Positions 25,590 through 34,523 of a stretch of DNA of 37,378 nucleotides are shown here, piece by piece. The notes below the pieces were generated by a model. The model was not told the origin of the DNA. It made no database searches and saw only the letters and a program-made list of their open reading frames with translations. Origin of the DNA: JAWXCF01 sp034440515. GTDB lineage: Bacteria > Bacteroidota > Bacteroidia > CAILMK01. The stretch is taken from contig JAWXCF010000054.1 of assembly GCA_034440515.1 (NCBI GenBank), forward strand, positions 1-37,378. The letters are read 5' to 3'. The translations under genes were made by a program, and so were the position numbers. How positions within the stretch are numbered: the first letter of the stretch is position 1; every line of letters starts with the position of its first letter.

Positions 25590-26294
25590 TTATTGTTTTT
25601 CCAATTTGGCATTGCCAGATAAAGTTTTCTCTACTGTTGGGTTGCCTTTATATCGTCCCTCTACGTTTCCACTAGCATCAAATTTTAAAGTCGAACTTAC
25701 ATTTAAAAATGCTTTTGCATTACCTGATGCTGATATGGTCGCATTGTTGACCAAGAAGTCATATCCGGCAAAAATGGTGTTTCCACTTTGTTCTCCTCTT
25801 AGTGTACGAGCTTTACCTTTAATTTTTATATCACTATTTCCGCTAAGTTTATATTCAAAATTTTGAAGCGTATCTAAGAAATCTGCGTGAGAATTGCCTG
25901 ACATTTCTACTACAAGACTTTCTGTTGTATCTCTGCCATCAACAATTATCGTGGTTTCACCACTTAATCTTATTAATGACAGATTTGGCAATGTAATGTT
26001 TACTTTCATTGGCTGTCTATCATCCCTATTCTTTTTATATTTCAGCACCAATATGTTTCCACTTTGTTCTACTGTTAGCTCATTTAAGTCTCTACCATCA
26101 CCTGATATTGACATAGCTGTTGGACCTTCCTTTATTATTACGTCCATCTTATTAGACGCATCAACACCAGTAAATCCAGATTGCGTAAAATTTCTGGTTT
26201 CAGCACCCTTTAATTCTCCGTCTTTTTTGCAAGATGTAGATATAAAAGTGACAGTATAAAGCATAGAGCCAAAAATGTAAAGTTTTAATTTCAT
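25590..26294 (-). CDS. GIN-domain lipoprotein (DUF2807)
   Basis: A 234-residue lipoprotein. The N-terminal hydrophobic segment ends in a lipobox (FISTSC, cysteine 22), followed by KKDG, a partial surface-export pattern. The rest is a DUF2807 or head GIN domain, a right-handed parallel beta-solenoid with short repeating SGN-type turns: VEQSGNILVL, VEMSGNSHADF, YKLSGNSDIKI, RGEQSGNTIF, ISASGNAKAFL, FDASGNVEGRY and KTLSGNAKLE. The family is very common in Bacteroidota and has been called a putative autotransporter adhesin head, but no biochemical role is established. Met11 is an alternative start. It is convergent with the M16 gene across a terminator. Confidence 0.88.
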   Translation of the reverse strand: MKLKLYIFGSMLYTVTFISTSCKKDGELKGAETRNFTQSGFTGVDASNKMDVIIKEGPTAMSISGDGRDLNELTVEQSGNILVLKYKKNRDDRQPMKVNITLPNLSLIRLSGETTIIVDGRDTTESLVVEMSGNSHADFLDTLQNFEYKLSGNSDIKIKGKARTLRGEQSGNTIFAGYDFLVNNATISASGNAKAFLNVSSTLKFDASGNVEGRYKGNPTVEKTLSGNAKLEKQ

Positions 26295-26354
26295 AAGCTA
26301 ATTTAAAAGTTTCTGCAAATGTATATACGATTCCCAAAGGGTAAACGTGTGAGG

Positions 26355-27677
26355 TTAAGAAACTTTTTCTATTTCTGCAAATAAATCATATTCCATAGCG
26401 TCTAGTACCCTTACTTGTACAAATTCCCCTATTTGAGTGGGATTTTCAATTTCCATTTTTATAAGCACCTCATTATCTACTTCTGGGCTATCATATTGAG
26501 TTCTACCTATATAGTATTGCCCCTCTACCCTATCTACTAGTACACGCTGGCTGGTGCCAATCTTGGCTAAGTTATGGGACATTGAAATACTAGACTGAAT
26601 CTCCATTATTTCATCGTGCCTGCGCTCTTTTATTTCTTCAGGTACATCATCATTTAGTGTACCGGCGTGTGTATTTTCCTCGTGGCTATATTGAAATACG
26701 CCCAGTCTTTCAAACTTATGTTTTTGGATAAAGCCTAATAAATGCTGATGATCTTCTTCTGTTTCTCCCGGGTGACCTGTCAATAATGTGGTACGAATAG
26801 CAATACCAGGCACTTCTGTTCTTATTCTATCTACTACTTCTTCTGTTCTTCGGGTAGTTATGCCGCGTCTCATTATTTTCAACATATTGTCTGTACTATG
26901 TTGCAGTGGCATATCTATATACTTACATACATTTTGATACTCACGTATTATTGGAAGTATATCCATTGGGAACTGACTTGGATAGGCATATTGCAGCCTA
27001 ATCCACTCTATTCCATTTACCTGCGCCAAACTATCTATTAGTTTAGCTAGGGTACGCTCTTTATATATATCTAAGCCGTAATAGGTTAGATCTTGTGCTA
27101 TAAGTATTAATTCTTTAGTTCCGTTGGCACTAAGTCGCTCAGCTTGACTTACCAAACTTTCTATCGGGAAACTGACGTGTTGCCCACGCATTAATGGTAT
27201 GGCGCAAAATGAACAGGGACGGTCACAGCCCTCTGCTATTTTAAAATAGGCATAGTGGCTGGGATTGGTCAGCAGTCGCTCACCAACCAATTCATATTTA
27301 TAGTCAATATTCAACTTAGCTAATATTTCTGGCAATTCTCTGGTGCCAAAAAAAGCATCTACATCTGGGATTTCTGCTTGTAATTCCGCTCTATAGCGTT
27401 CGCTCAGGCAGCCCATCACTATCAGTTTATTTATATTGCCTTTCTTTTTCTCATCAGCCCATTCCAATATGGTGTCGATGCTTTCTTGTTTTGCTCTATC
27501 TATAAAGCCACAAGTATTTATTACAACTGTATCGCCTTTAAATACTTCTTGCTCGTGGGTTACAGGCACCTGATTAGCTACCAATTGACCCATTAATACT
27601 TCACTATCCCAAGTATTTTTACTACAACCTAATGTAATGACATTAACTTTTGGTTTATAATTTGGCTTACTATGCAT
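26355..27677 (-). CDS. rimO: Ribosomal protein S12 methylthiotransferase RimO
   Basis: A 440-residue radical SAM enzyme that adds a methylthio group to the conserved aspartate of ribosomal protein S12. The N-terminal UPF0004 domain supplies the auxiliary iron-sulfur cluster through C18 (LGCSKNTWDSE), C56 (VINTCGFID) and C90 (VMGCLSERY). The radical SAM cluster is CDRPCSFC (C151, C155, C158). The CSKN signature and PLMRGQ separate RimO from MiaB. A C-terminal TRAM domain follows (residues about 375-437). It lies 53 bases downstream of ftsY, a neighbour pair common in Bacteroidota. Confidence 0.97.
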   Translation of the reverse strand: MHSKPNYKPKVNVITLGCSKNTWDSEVLMGQLVANQVPVTHEQEVFKGDTVVINTCGFIDRAKQESIDTILEWADEKKKGNINKLIVMGCLSERYRAELQAEIPDVDAFFGTRELPEILAKLNIDYKYELVGERLLTNPSHYAYFKIAEGCDRPCSFCAIPLMRGQHVSFPIESLVSQAERLSANGTKELILIAQDLTYYGLDIYKERTLAKLIDSLAQVNGIEWIRLQYAYPSQFPMDILPIIREYQNVCKYIDMPLQHSTDNMLKIMRRGITTRRTEEVVDRIRTEVPGIAIRTTLLTGHPGETEEDHQHLLGFIQKHKFERLGVFQYSHEENTHAGTLNDDVPEEIKERRHDEIMEIQSSISMSHNLAKIGTSQRVLVDRVEGQYYIGRTQYDSPEVDNEVLIKMEIENPTQIGEFVQVRVLDAMEYDLFAEIEKVS

Positions 27678-27730
27678 TATGAATTCTGTAAACTATGTAT
27701 CGGTTAAAATAATTCATTTTAACCAAGTTA

Positions 27731-28732
27731 CTATTTAAATAAAGTTTTGATAAAACTTAGTTTATCAAATGGTCTTAAGTCTTCTATTTTCTCACCTAGT
27801 CCAATGTATTTTACTGGAATGCTAAATTGATCTATGATGGCTAATACTACGCCTCCCTTTGCAGTGCCATCTAGTTTGGTTAGTGCTATGGCATTCACTT
27901 CAGTAGCTGCGGTAAATTGCTTGGCTTGCTCTAGTGCATTTTGTCCAGTACTTGCATCTAGCACCAACAATACTTCGTGTGGAGCACCTGGTAGTGCCTT
28001 GTTTATGCTGTTTTTTATCTTACTCAACTCATTCATCAGGCCAACCTTATTGTGAAGTCTTCCTGCAGTATCTATTATTGCTATGTCAACATTTTTAGAC
28101 ATTGCACTTATAGTTGTATCATAAGCTACTGCTGCTGGGTCTGCATTCATTCCTCTGCTTACTATAGGCACCTGTGCACGTTGGCTCCAAATGGTTAGTT
28201 GATCTACAGCTGCTGCTCTAAACGTATCTGCTGCGCCCAATATGACCGAATTACCCTGCTTAGTAAATTGGTGTGCAAGTTTCCCAATAGTTGTAGTCTT
28301 ACCTACGCCATTTACGCCTACTACCATAATTACATAGGGTTCATCTTTCTTTGGCATATTAAAGTTAACTGCCTGCCCTTGCCCACGCTCAGTTAGCATT
28401 TCTGTCACCTCGTCTTGCAATATAGCATTTAACTCATTTACATTGAGGTATTTATCTTTGGCTACTCTTTTTTCAAGCCTATTTATTATTTTTATAGTAG
28501 TGGGTACACCGACATCTGAACCAATTAGAATTTCCTCTAGGTCATCAAGGAACTCCTCATCTACCGTACTTTTCCCAGCAATAGCTCTACCTATTTTATC
28601 AAAAAAACCAGCTTTGGTTTTTTGCAAACCAGCATCTAAGCTATCTATATCCTCAGTAGATATAAGTTCACTTTTGGCCAGTTCATCAGATTCTCCTGCT
28701 TTTTTTCTTTTTAAAAAATCAAATACGCCCAT
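27731..28732 (-). CDS. ftsY: Signal recognition particle receptor FtsY
   Basis: A 333-residue SRP-type GTPase that docks ribosome-nascent chain complexes at the inner membrane. An N domain (about 40-115) precedes the G domain with GVNGVGKTT (139-147), the DTFRAAA segment near 169, DTAGR (221-225) and TKLDGTAKGG (285-294). It lacks the long acidic A domain of the E. coli protein and has only a short charged N-terminus (FDFLKRKKAGESDELAKSE), as is usual in this phylum. The gene lies between the ribosomal protein cluster and rimO on the same strand, separated from DUF4295 by 213 bases that include a terminator. Confidence 0.97.
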   Translation of the reverse strand: MGVFDFLKRKKAGESDELAKSELISTEDIDSLDAGLQKTKAGFFDKIGRAIAGKSTVDEEFLDDLEEILIGSDVGVPTTIKIINRLEKRVAKDKYLNVNELNAILQDEVTEMLTERGQGQAVNFNMPKKDEPYVIMVVGVNGVGKTTTIGKLAHQFTKQGNSVILGAADTFRAAAVDQLTIWSQRAQVPIVSRGMNADPAAVAYDTTISAMSKNVDIAIIDTAGRLHNKVGLMNELSKIKNSINKALPGAPHEVLLVLDASTGQNALEQAKQFTAATEVNAIALTKLDGTAKGGVVLAIIDQFSIPVKYIGLGEKIEDLRPFDKLSFIKTLFK

Positions 28733-28848
28733 CGTTTAATTTTTTAGGCAATGAATTAGAATTTACAAAGGTATTAAGTTAATTTACTTAACAGCATTTC
28801 AATGAACTGATTCTATACGAATAGATCATAATTCGCTTTGCATAATTA

Positions 28849-28885
28849 AAAAAGCCCATCTGAATAGAATCAGTATGGGCTTTTT
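28849..28885 (-). terminator. Hairpin terminator after the rpmB-rpmG-DUF4295 genes
   Basis: AAAAAGCCCAT at 28849-28859 pairs with ATGGGCTTTTT at 28875-28885. The stem can extend inward through CTGA / TCAG with one bulged base. Read on the minus strand, it follows DUF4295 by about 60 bases and ends in a T-run. It also looks functional on the plus strand. Confidence 0.8.
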
Positions 28886-28945
28886 GTGCTTGAGTACAAT
28901 TGTGGTTGTACCGTATTTAGTGCAATAATGTCGGGTTTTGACGTA

Positions 28946-29095
28946 TTATTTACTTTTCAATACTTCCGCTAATTGGTCTTTGCTGACCATCTCTTCACGG
29001 AATGTGTAGGCACCAGTTTTAGGTGACTTAACAGCTCTAATCAATTTTACTTGATCTTTAGCTTTACGCAGGGTTGCTATAACTTTCTTTGCCAT
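28946..29095 (-). CDS. DUF4295 family small basic protein
   Basis: A 49-residue basic protein beginning MAKKVIATLRKAKDQVK and ending LAEVLKSK. It matches the Bacteroidota-specific DUF4295 family, which is almost always encoded next to rpmG and ftsY. High lysine content, small size and the company of L28 and L33 suggest a ribosome-associated role, but this is inference. The start ATG at 29095 follows rpmG by 39 bases. Its conserved GAYTFREEMV segment is intact. Confidence 0.85.
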   Translation of the reverse strand: MAKKVIATLRKAKDQVKLIRAVKSPKTGAYTFREEMVSKDQLAEVLKSK

Positions 29096-29134
29096 TGTAT
29101 TCTTTTATTTAAAAGCTAATGTGAAATTAGCTAA

Positions 29135-29317
29135 TTACTTAATTTCTTTATGAACAGTCATTCTTTTCAAAATAGAATTATACTTTTTCAGCTCTAAACG
29201 CTCAGTTGTATTTTTCTTGTTTTTAGTAGTAATGTATCTACTTGTACCTCGTTTGCCACTGTCTTTATGCTCAGTGCATTCTAGTATTACTTGTACTCTA
29301 TTTCCTCTCTTTGCCAT
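29135..29317 (-). CDS. rpmG: 50S ribosomal protein L33
   Basis: A 60-residue large-subunit ribosomal protein. The sequence shows the L33 core VQVILECTEHK, SRYITTKNKKNTTERLELKKYN and VHKEIK. Only one cysteine is present, so it is the zinc-independent form usual in this phylum. It lies 26 bases after rpmB and 39 bases before DUF4295, in one probable transcript. Confidence 0.97.
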   Translation of the reverse strand: MAKRGNRVQVILECTEHKDSGKRGTSRYITTKNKKNTTERLELKKYNSILKRMTVHKEIK

Positions 29318-29343
29318 AACTATGCTTTAACTAAATGTCAGGA

Positions 29344-29586
29344 TTAGATTATTTTACGACCTTGCTTCTTCTCTACTTCTCTTACAAATTCGTATATACC
29401 TTTTTTGTTGATGGTACGAATAGCAGATGTAGAAACTTTAAGAGTAATCCAAGTACCAATTTCTGGCACAAAGAATTTCTTATCTTGCAAATTTGGATTA
29501 AATCTGCGTTTGGTTTTAATGTTAGAATGCGATACGTGGTTACCCGTTATCGCCTTCTTACCAGTTAATTGACAAACCCTTGACAT
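29344..29586 (-). CDS. rpmB: 50S ribosomal protein L28
   Basis: An 80-residue large-subunit ribosomal protein beginning MSRVCQLTGKKAITGN, with the family signatures SHSNIKTKRRFNPNLQ and WITLKVSTSAIRTINKKG. It is the first gene of the rpmB-rpmG-DUF4295 cluster. The 135 bases upstream (29587-29721) should hold its promoter, but I found no clear consensus match there. Confidence 0.97.
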   Translation of the reverse strand: MSRVCQLTGKKAITGNHVSHSNIKTKRRFNPNLQDKKFFVPEIGTWITLKVSTSAIRTINKKGIYEFVREVEKKQGRKII

Positions 29587-29721
29587 TATTATAAATAAAA
29601 ATTGAAGTGCGAAGGTACAATTTTATACCAATACGATGTATATAATATATGCAAATTATTTAGATGGCTTATCATACCAATGCTTATTTATCGTTAACAA
29701 AAGATTAAATTAAGCAGAGGG

Positions 29722-30714
29722 TTACTTTACCTGTTCCTTTTTAGGATCTTTTTTAGTTCTATCTATAGTGATTACACTTATGTTTAGATAGCGTTTAGGA
29801 TTCTCTTTAATATCTAAAATTAGGTTATCCAAATCTTTGCTACTGGCCTGTAGGTTATCATATATTCTATTATCCTTTAAAAACATACCAAGGCTACCCT
29901 CACCCTTGTTAACCTTGTCAAGCATAGTGTTAACTGTTGCTAGCGCATTATTTGCATTTCTAATAGTCTTTGATATTTCTAGAGCCTTAAGTGTATCACT
30001 CATTTGCGCAAAGTTTGCTACTGCCTTATCTATTAATGGACCATTCTTATCTAGCGAGTTTACAATGTGGTCAACGTGCCCTAAAATAGATTGAAATCTT
30101 GGGTTGTATTCATTATTCAAATCACTAGAAAATTTATCAAAATGCTCCATAGTTGCTTTTAATGAACTAATAGTAGCAGTTAAATCACCCTTTACTTGCT
30201 TATTAAACAAGGTATTTACGTTAAGTATTACAGTATCGATAGTAGCTAGAAGTTTCTCTACCCTTTTAGTAACTGGTGTTACTTGGTCACCAAGGCTACT
30301 TAACATACCAGGCGAGACCTCACCCTTCAATGTGTCGTTACCGTCAGATAATATTGGGCTATTTCCTTGTACAAGCTCCAAAGCCTTGCTTCCTAATAAG
30401 TCTGTATTAACTACCCTAGCTATACTGTTAACTGGCACCAAAACCCCCTTATTTATGGAAAATTTAATCATTACGGGTAGATTCGTTCCATTTGCAACTT
30501 CTACCTTTTTCACTTGGCCAACCTTTACCCCGTGAAGCATCACCGCAGCCGAGTTTCCTATACCATCTGCCTGTTGATATCGTGCATAAAATGTACGTGT
30601 ACTAACCAGTAGATTGCTGCCTTTTAAATAGCTAATTCCAAAGATTGCTATTATTATTCCGACAGCGGTCATTATTCCAACCTTTACTTCTTTACTTACT
30701 TTAGGTAATTTCAT
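29722..30714 (-). CDS. MCE / MlaD family lipid-transport substrate-binding protein
   Basis: A 330-residue protein anchored in the inner membrane by one N-terminal helix (VGIMTAVGIIIAIFGISYL, residues 12-30). The MCE domain follows (ARYQQADGIGNSAAVMLHGVKVGQVKKVEV, shown by its ends A44 and V73). The remainder, about 150-300, is predicted helical. MCE proteins form hexameric rings and move phospholipids between membranes with an MlaE permease and MlaF ATPase; neither is encoded nearby. It is 81 bases downstream of the amidase gene, on the same strand, a pairing that fits an envelope-maintenance transcript. Confidence 0.88.
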   Translation of the reverse strand: MKLPKVSKEVKVGIMTAVGIIIAIFGISYLKGSNLLVSTRTFYARYQQADGIGNSAAVMLHGVKVGQVKKVEVANGTNLPVMIKFSINKGVLVPVNSIARVVNTDLLGSKALELVQGNSPILSDGNDTLKGEVSPGMLSSLGDQVTPVTKRVEKLLATIDTVILNVNTLFNKQVKGDLTATISSLKATMEHFDKFSSDLNNEYNPRFQSILGHVDHIVNSLDKNGPLIDKAVANFAQMSDTLKALEISKTIRNANNALATVNTMLDKVNKGEGSLGMFLKDNRIYDNLQASSKDLDNLILDIKENPKRYLNISVITIDRTKKDPKKEQVK

Positions 30715-30795
30715 ATAAAATATATTGTAGTCTTAATTGAAATAAATAGCACTAAGCTTACAAATATCAATGACACTTAACTATTAAAATTGTTA

Positions 30796-31611
30796 TTAAC
30801 GGGACTCTATTGTGTTTTTATAGTTTACAAATGCTGTATAAATTCCTTTAGACAAATCATCTTGCCCTTTCTTAGAGTGGAGGTATTTGCGCTCAGCTTC
30901 ATTACTTAGAAAACCCGTCTCAATCAAAATACTCGGCATTGTGGTTTTCCACAGTACTACAAATCCAGCTTGCTTTATACCTCTACTTTTATGTTGAGTC
31001 ATTTTATGTAAATTAGATTCTACAAATTGTGCAAACTTTAAGCTCTGTTTTAGAAATGCATCTTGATATAGCGAGAAAATTATATCAGCCTCTGGTGAAT
31101 ATGGATCATAGCCTTCGTATTTTTCTTTAAAGTCACTCTCTAATAAAATAACTTCATTTTCTCGTTTTGCTACTGCAAGGTTGTCATCAGTTTTATGAGT
31201 ACCAAGTGTATAGGTTTCTGTACCTGCTATTTTTTTATTAGGGTTAGCATTTACGTGTATGCTAATGAATAAATCTGCCTTAGCTCTATTAGCGATTCCT
31301 GCCCGTTCTATTAGTTCTACAAAATTGTCGTCAGTACGTGTGTATATTACTCTGACGTCTTTATAGTTTTCTTTAATAATTTTGCCCAACTTTAAGGCTA
31401 TATTAAGCGTAATTGTTTTCTCATTGTATCCGCCGTATTGGCAACCTGGGTCTTTACCTCCGTGCCCTGCGTCAATTACTATTGTTTTGATACCTGCCTT
31501 TTTAGGTACAGATTTCGTATTATAGGCACAGAATATCCACAGCATTGAAATTGAAAGAATCCCAATACTTGAAATTCGAAAAATTTTCCCTAGTTGCGGT
31601 CGGATTATCAT
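30796..31611 (-). CDS. N-acetylmuramoyl-L-alanine amidase (Amidase_3)
   Basis: A 271-residue exported cell-wall hydrolase that cleaves the amide between MurNAc and the stem peptide. A signal or anchor segment (residues 10-28) precedes the catalytic domain. Zinc and catalytic residues are visible: H50 (VIDAGHGGKD), E64 (YNEKTITLN), H119 (ISIHVNANP) and E231 (ILIETGFLSN). It resembles AmiC-type enzymes without an AMIN domain, used in daughter cell separation or wall turnover. The start ATG at 31611 is only 26 bases from the proposed lptD start on the other strand. Confidence 0.93.
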   Translation of the reverse strand: MIIRPQLGKIFRISSIGILSISMLWIFCAYNTKSVPKKAGIKTIVIDAGHGGKDPGCQYGGYNEKTITLNIALKLGKIIKENYKDVRVIYTRTDDNFVELIERAGIANRAKADLFISIHVNANPNKKIAGTETYTLGTHKTDDNLAVAKRENEVILLESDFKEKYEGYDPYSPEADIIFSLYQDAFLKQSLKFAQFVESNLHKMTQHKSRGIKQAGFVVLWKTTMPSILIETGFLSNEAERKYLHSKKGQDDLSKGIYTAFVNYKNTIESR

Positions 31612-31637
31612 ATCTGGTCAATACAAAGGTACGTGGG

Positions 31638-34328
31638 GTGTGGGTTAATGTAAAACTAGAACTTCGTACTTATTTATACTCAATAATTAAACCAATTGGT
31701 CGTGATATTGACAATTGTTTGCTAGTTCCATTCATTTGCTTATTATTATTCTCTATTCAATCAAATGGACAAGTAGATACGAGTAAGCTTAAAAATAATA
31801 AACAAGATACCGCTGGATTAAAAAATGCTATAGGAGATAGTACCAAATTAAATGTTGACAGTATAAACCTTGCAAAAAAATTTAGTAAAGGTGGTATTGA
31901 TAAAGAAGTTAAATATAAAGCAAAAGACAGTATTGTATTTGACCTAGACACTAAAAATGTTCACCTGTATGGAGTAACCCACCTAGACTATGGCACCATA
32001 AAACTAGATGCAGATAGTACCACCATAAATTTTGAAAAGAGTGAAATTTATGCACAAGGGAGAAGAGATAGCACTGGCAAAATGATAGGTGAACCCATAT
32101 TTGTAGAGGGTGAACAAATCATAAATACCAAAAAGATAGCCTACAATTTTAAAACTAAAATGGGCGTGGTATATGACGTAACCACCAAACAAGGTGATGG
32201 TCAAATAAGAGGGGACAAAACAAAATTTGTTAAAGAAGATGGACACGATGTCATTTATGTGCAAAATGGTCGATACAGTACCTGCGATTTGCCCCATCAG
32301 CACTTTTATATAGCTACCAATAAACTTAAATTAATACCTGGCGACAAAATTATAACAGGACCTGCATTTCTAGTAATAGAAGAAGTCAGGGTACCCCTAA
32401 TTTTACCTTTCGGATTCTTTCCAGCTCAAAACAAAAAGAAAAGCGGCATTATCATTCCAACTTTTGGGCAATCAGAGACACAAGGATTTGCTTTGCGTGA
32501 GGGTGGTTACTATTATGGTAATAATCAATACTTTGATATGGCCGTAACTGGAGACCTATACACCAATGGTACCTACAGGCTGGCAGATAGAATACGATAT
32601 ACAAAGCGTTATAAGTTTAACGGTGCCGTTACTTTATCATTTGCAGAAAATAAAACAGGGCTATCTGAAACACCACAATACCAAAAATCTAATAACTATT
32701 TATTTACTTGGGTACATCAACAAGACGGCAAAGCAAGACCCGGAAGTAATTTTAGTGCAGATGTAAATATAAAATCAAGTAAGTATAACCAATTTAACAC
32801 TTACAACATAGCCACCGCAGCAGAACAAGCTCTTTCAAGTAAAATTACTTACAGCAAGATATTTCCGAGGTCTCCATTTAGTTTAGGCATATCTGCTGCA
32901 CAAAACCAAATATTATCTACCAAGCGAATTGAGATTACACTACCACAACTTTCATTTAATATGCAACGCCTTACTCCGTTCAAAAGTAGTAAAGCTGTGA
33001 AGGCTCATTGGTGGGATCAAATAGGGGTTTCATACAATTCTAATTTCGTAAATGAACTGAAGACTTACGATAGTTTATTTATTACAGATATTCAAAATAG
33101 GAATTTTGGAACAGCGGCACAACACAATATTCCCATATCATTTAATACAAAGCTATTTAAATACTTAGTTATAACCCCTGCATTTAATTACAGTGGATTT
33201 CTATATACACAACGTAACAATTTTACATTCAATCCCACCTTAAACAAAGTAGAAACTAGCACAAGTAAAGGCGTTTACTACACACAGTCTTATAATATGA
33301 CGGTTAACATAACTTCCCAAGTATTTGGAACTGCCAGATTTAAAAGAGGGAAGATTATGGCCATCAGGCAGGTTCTAACTCCTAACCTAGGTGCCTATTA
33401 TAATCCTGATTTTTCAGAGCCTAGGTACAATTATTATGGACGATATTTTATTGACTCATTTAATCAAAGAATAGGAAAAGAAACTCCCTACAGCTACTAC
33501 AATACTGTAAATCCTGTATCTGGAATTGGTCAGGTAAACGGTAGAAAAAGTGGAGGCTTGACATTTTCATTGGCTATGAACTCATTTGAGGCTAAAGTAA
33601 AAAACAGCAAAGACACAGCAAACCCAGTAAAAAAAATTAAAATAATAGAATCATTTAACGTTGGCTCATCATACAACTTTTTAGCTGATAGTATGAAATT
33701 ATCGCCATTTAGCATACAGGCTAGAAATACTTTCTTTGAGAAACTTACCATTCAGAGCTCATTCACTCTAGACCCCTACCATTACTCAAGCTATGGTATT
33801 GTAAAAGAGTATGCATTAGATAAAGGTTACTTAGGTGTATTGAGAGATGCAACAGTAAATGCAGGCATTAGCCTGGCTAAGAAACCAGCTGCTGGTGGCA
33901 GACCCATTATGTCAACTGTAGATTCTAGGCTACAGTTTATGTATCCTAATGCTTATGCAAACTTTGATGTACCCGCTAACATAACTCTAAACTATGTACT
34001 GAATTATACCCTGTCACCTACAGTAATAAATGTAGCTAATAATTTGACAGAATACAAAAAAGTTTATAATCAATCTGCTACCATAACTGCAGACGCAAAC
34101 ATCACAAAGAATTGGAAGTTGAGGTACAACGTTTTCTATAATTTTCAGACAAAACAAGTTGGTAACAGTCAGTTTGAAGTATTTAGAGATTTACACTGTT
34201 GGGAAATGTCCTTTAGCTGGATTCCAAGTGGATTTCAAAAAAGCTATCTGTTCAATATTAGGGTAAAAGCACAAAGCCTGCAAGAACTAAAATACAGAAA
34301 ACAAAGAGAGAATTTTGACTCTCGCTAA
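31638..34328 (+). CDS. lptD: LPS-assembly protein LptD, Bacteroidota type
   Basis: A roughly 896-residue outer-membrane barrel that inserts LPS into the outer leaflet. A hydrophobic export signal (LLVPFICLLLFSIQSNGQ) precedes an OstA-like periplasmic jellyroll (KDSIVFDLDTKNVHLYG, YAQGRRDSTGKMIGEPIF, GVVYDVTTKQGDGQIRGDK) and the conserved VRVPLILPFGFFPAQNKKKSG box of LptD. The rest is an aromatic-rich barrel. The open frame extends to an ATG at 31545, but that start would overlap the divergent amidase gene by 67 bases and add a long non-signal leader. I prefer the GTG at 31638; a TTG at 31719 would start right at the hydrophobic core but lack basic residues. The C-terminus is complete. Confidence 0.85.
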   Translation: MWVNVKLELRTYLYSIIKPIGRDIDNCLLVPFICLLLFSIQSNGQVDTSKLKNNKQDTAGLKNAIGDSTKLNVDSINLAKKFSKGGIDKEVKYKAKDSIVFDLDTKNVHLYGVTHLDYGTIKLDADSTTINFEKSEIYAQGRRDSTGKMIGEPIFVEGEQIINTKKIAYNFKTKMGVVYDVTTKQGDGQIRGDKTKFVKEDGHDVIYVQNGRYSTCDLPHQHFYIATNKLKLIPGDKIITGPAFLVIEEVRVPLILPFGFFPAQNKKKSGIIIPTFGQSETQGFALREGGYYYGNNQYFDMAVTGDLYTNGTYRLADRIRYTKRYKFNGAVTLSFAENKTGLSETPQYQKSNNYLFTWVHQQDGKARPGSNFSADVNIKSSKYNQFNTYNIATAAEQALSSKITYSKIFPRSPFSLGISAAQNQILSTKRIEITLPQLSFNMQRLTPFKSSKAVKAHWWDQIGVSYNSNFVNELKTYDSLFITDIQNRNFGTAAQHNIPISFNTKLFKYLVITPAFNYSGFLYTQRNNFTFNPTLNKVETSTSKGVYYTQSYNMTVNITSQVFGTARFKRGKIMAIRQVLTPNLGAYYNPDFSEPRYNYYGRYFIDSFNQRIGKETPYSYYNTVNPVSGIGQVNGRKSGGLTFSLAMNSFEAKVKNSKDTANPVKKIKIIESFNVGSSYNFLADSMKLSPFSIQARNTFFEKLTIQSSFTLDPYHYSSYGIVKEYALDKGYLGVLRDATVNAGISLAKKPAAGGRPIMSTVDSRLQFMYPNAYANFDVPANITLNYVLNYTLSPTVINVANNLTEYKKVYNQSATITADANITKNWKLRYNVFYNFQTKQVGNSQFEVFRDLHCWEMSFSWIPSGFQKSYLFNIRVKAQSLQELKYRKQRENFDSR

Positions 34329-34368
34329 TTCATAATCATTTCAAAATTTTTTTTGATTGTTTACACTG

Positions 34369-34376
34369 TAAATTTG
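34369..34376 (+). promoter_or_regulatory. Candidate -7 promoter box upstream of nuoG
   Basis: TAAATTTG matches the Bacteroidota -7 consensus TAnnTTTG exactly and lies about 150 bases upstream of the nuoG start, in the 195-base lptD-nuoG gap. The nearest TTTG upstream is only 13 bases away, which is short for the usual -33 element, so the call is tentative. The remainder of the gap shows nothing else clear. Confidence 0.3.
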
Positions 34377-34523
34377 TACAACTAAGGGTGGGTAGCATCG
34401 ATATTGGCCCAATTTTAGACTTGATTCATCTTGTTAATTTATCAAAGTTCAACACAATTGCTGGGCTTGTTTGTTAACTAGATGAAGCTTACTAAATATT
34501 TATAAATAAGGTAATTATAATAA

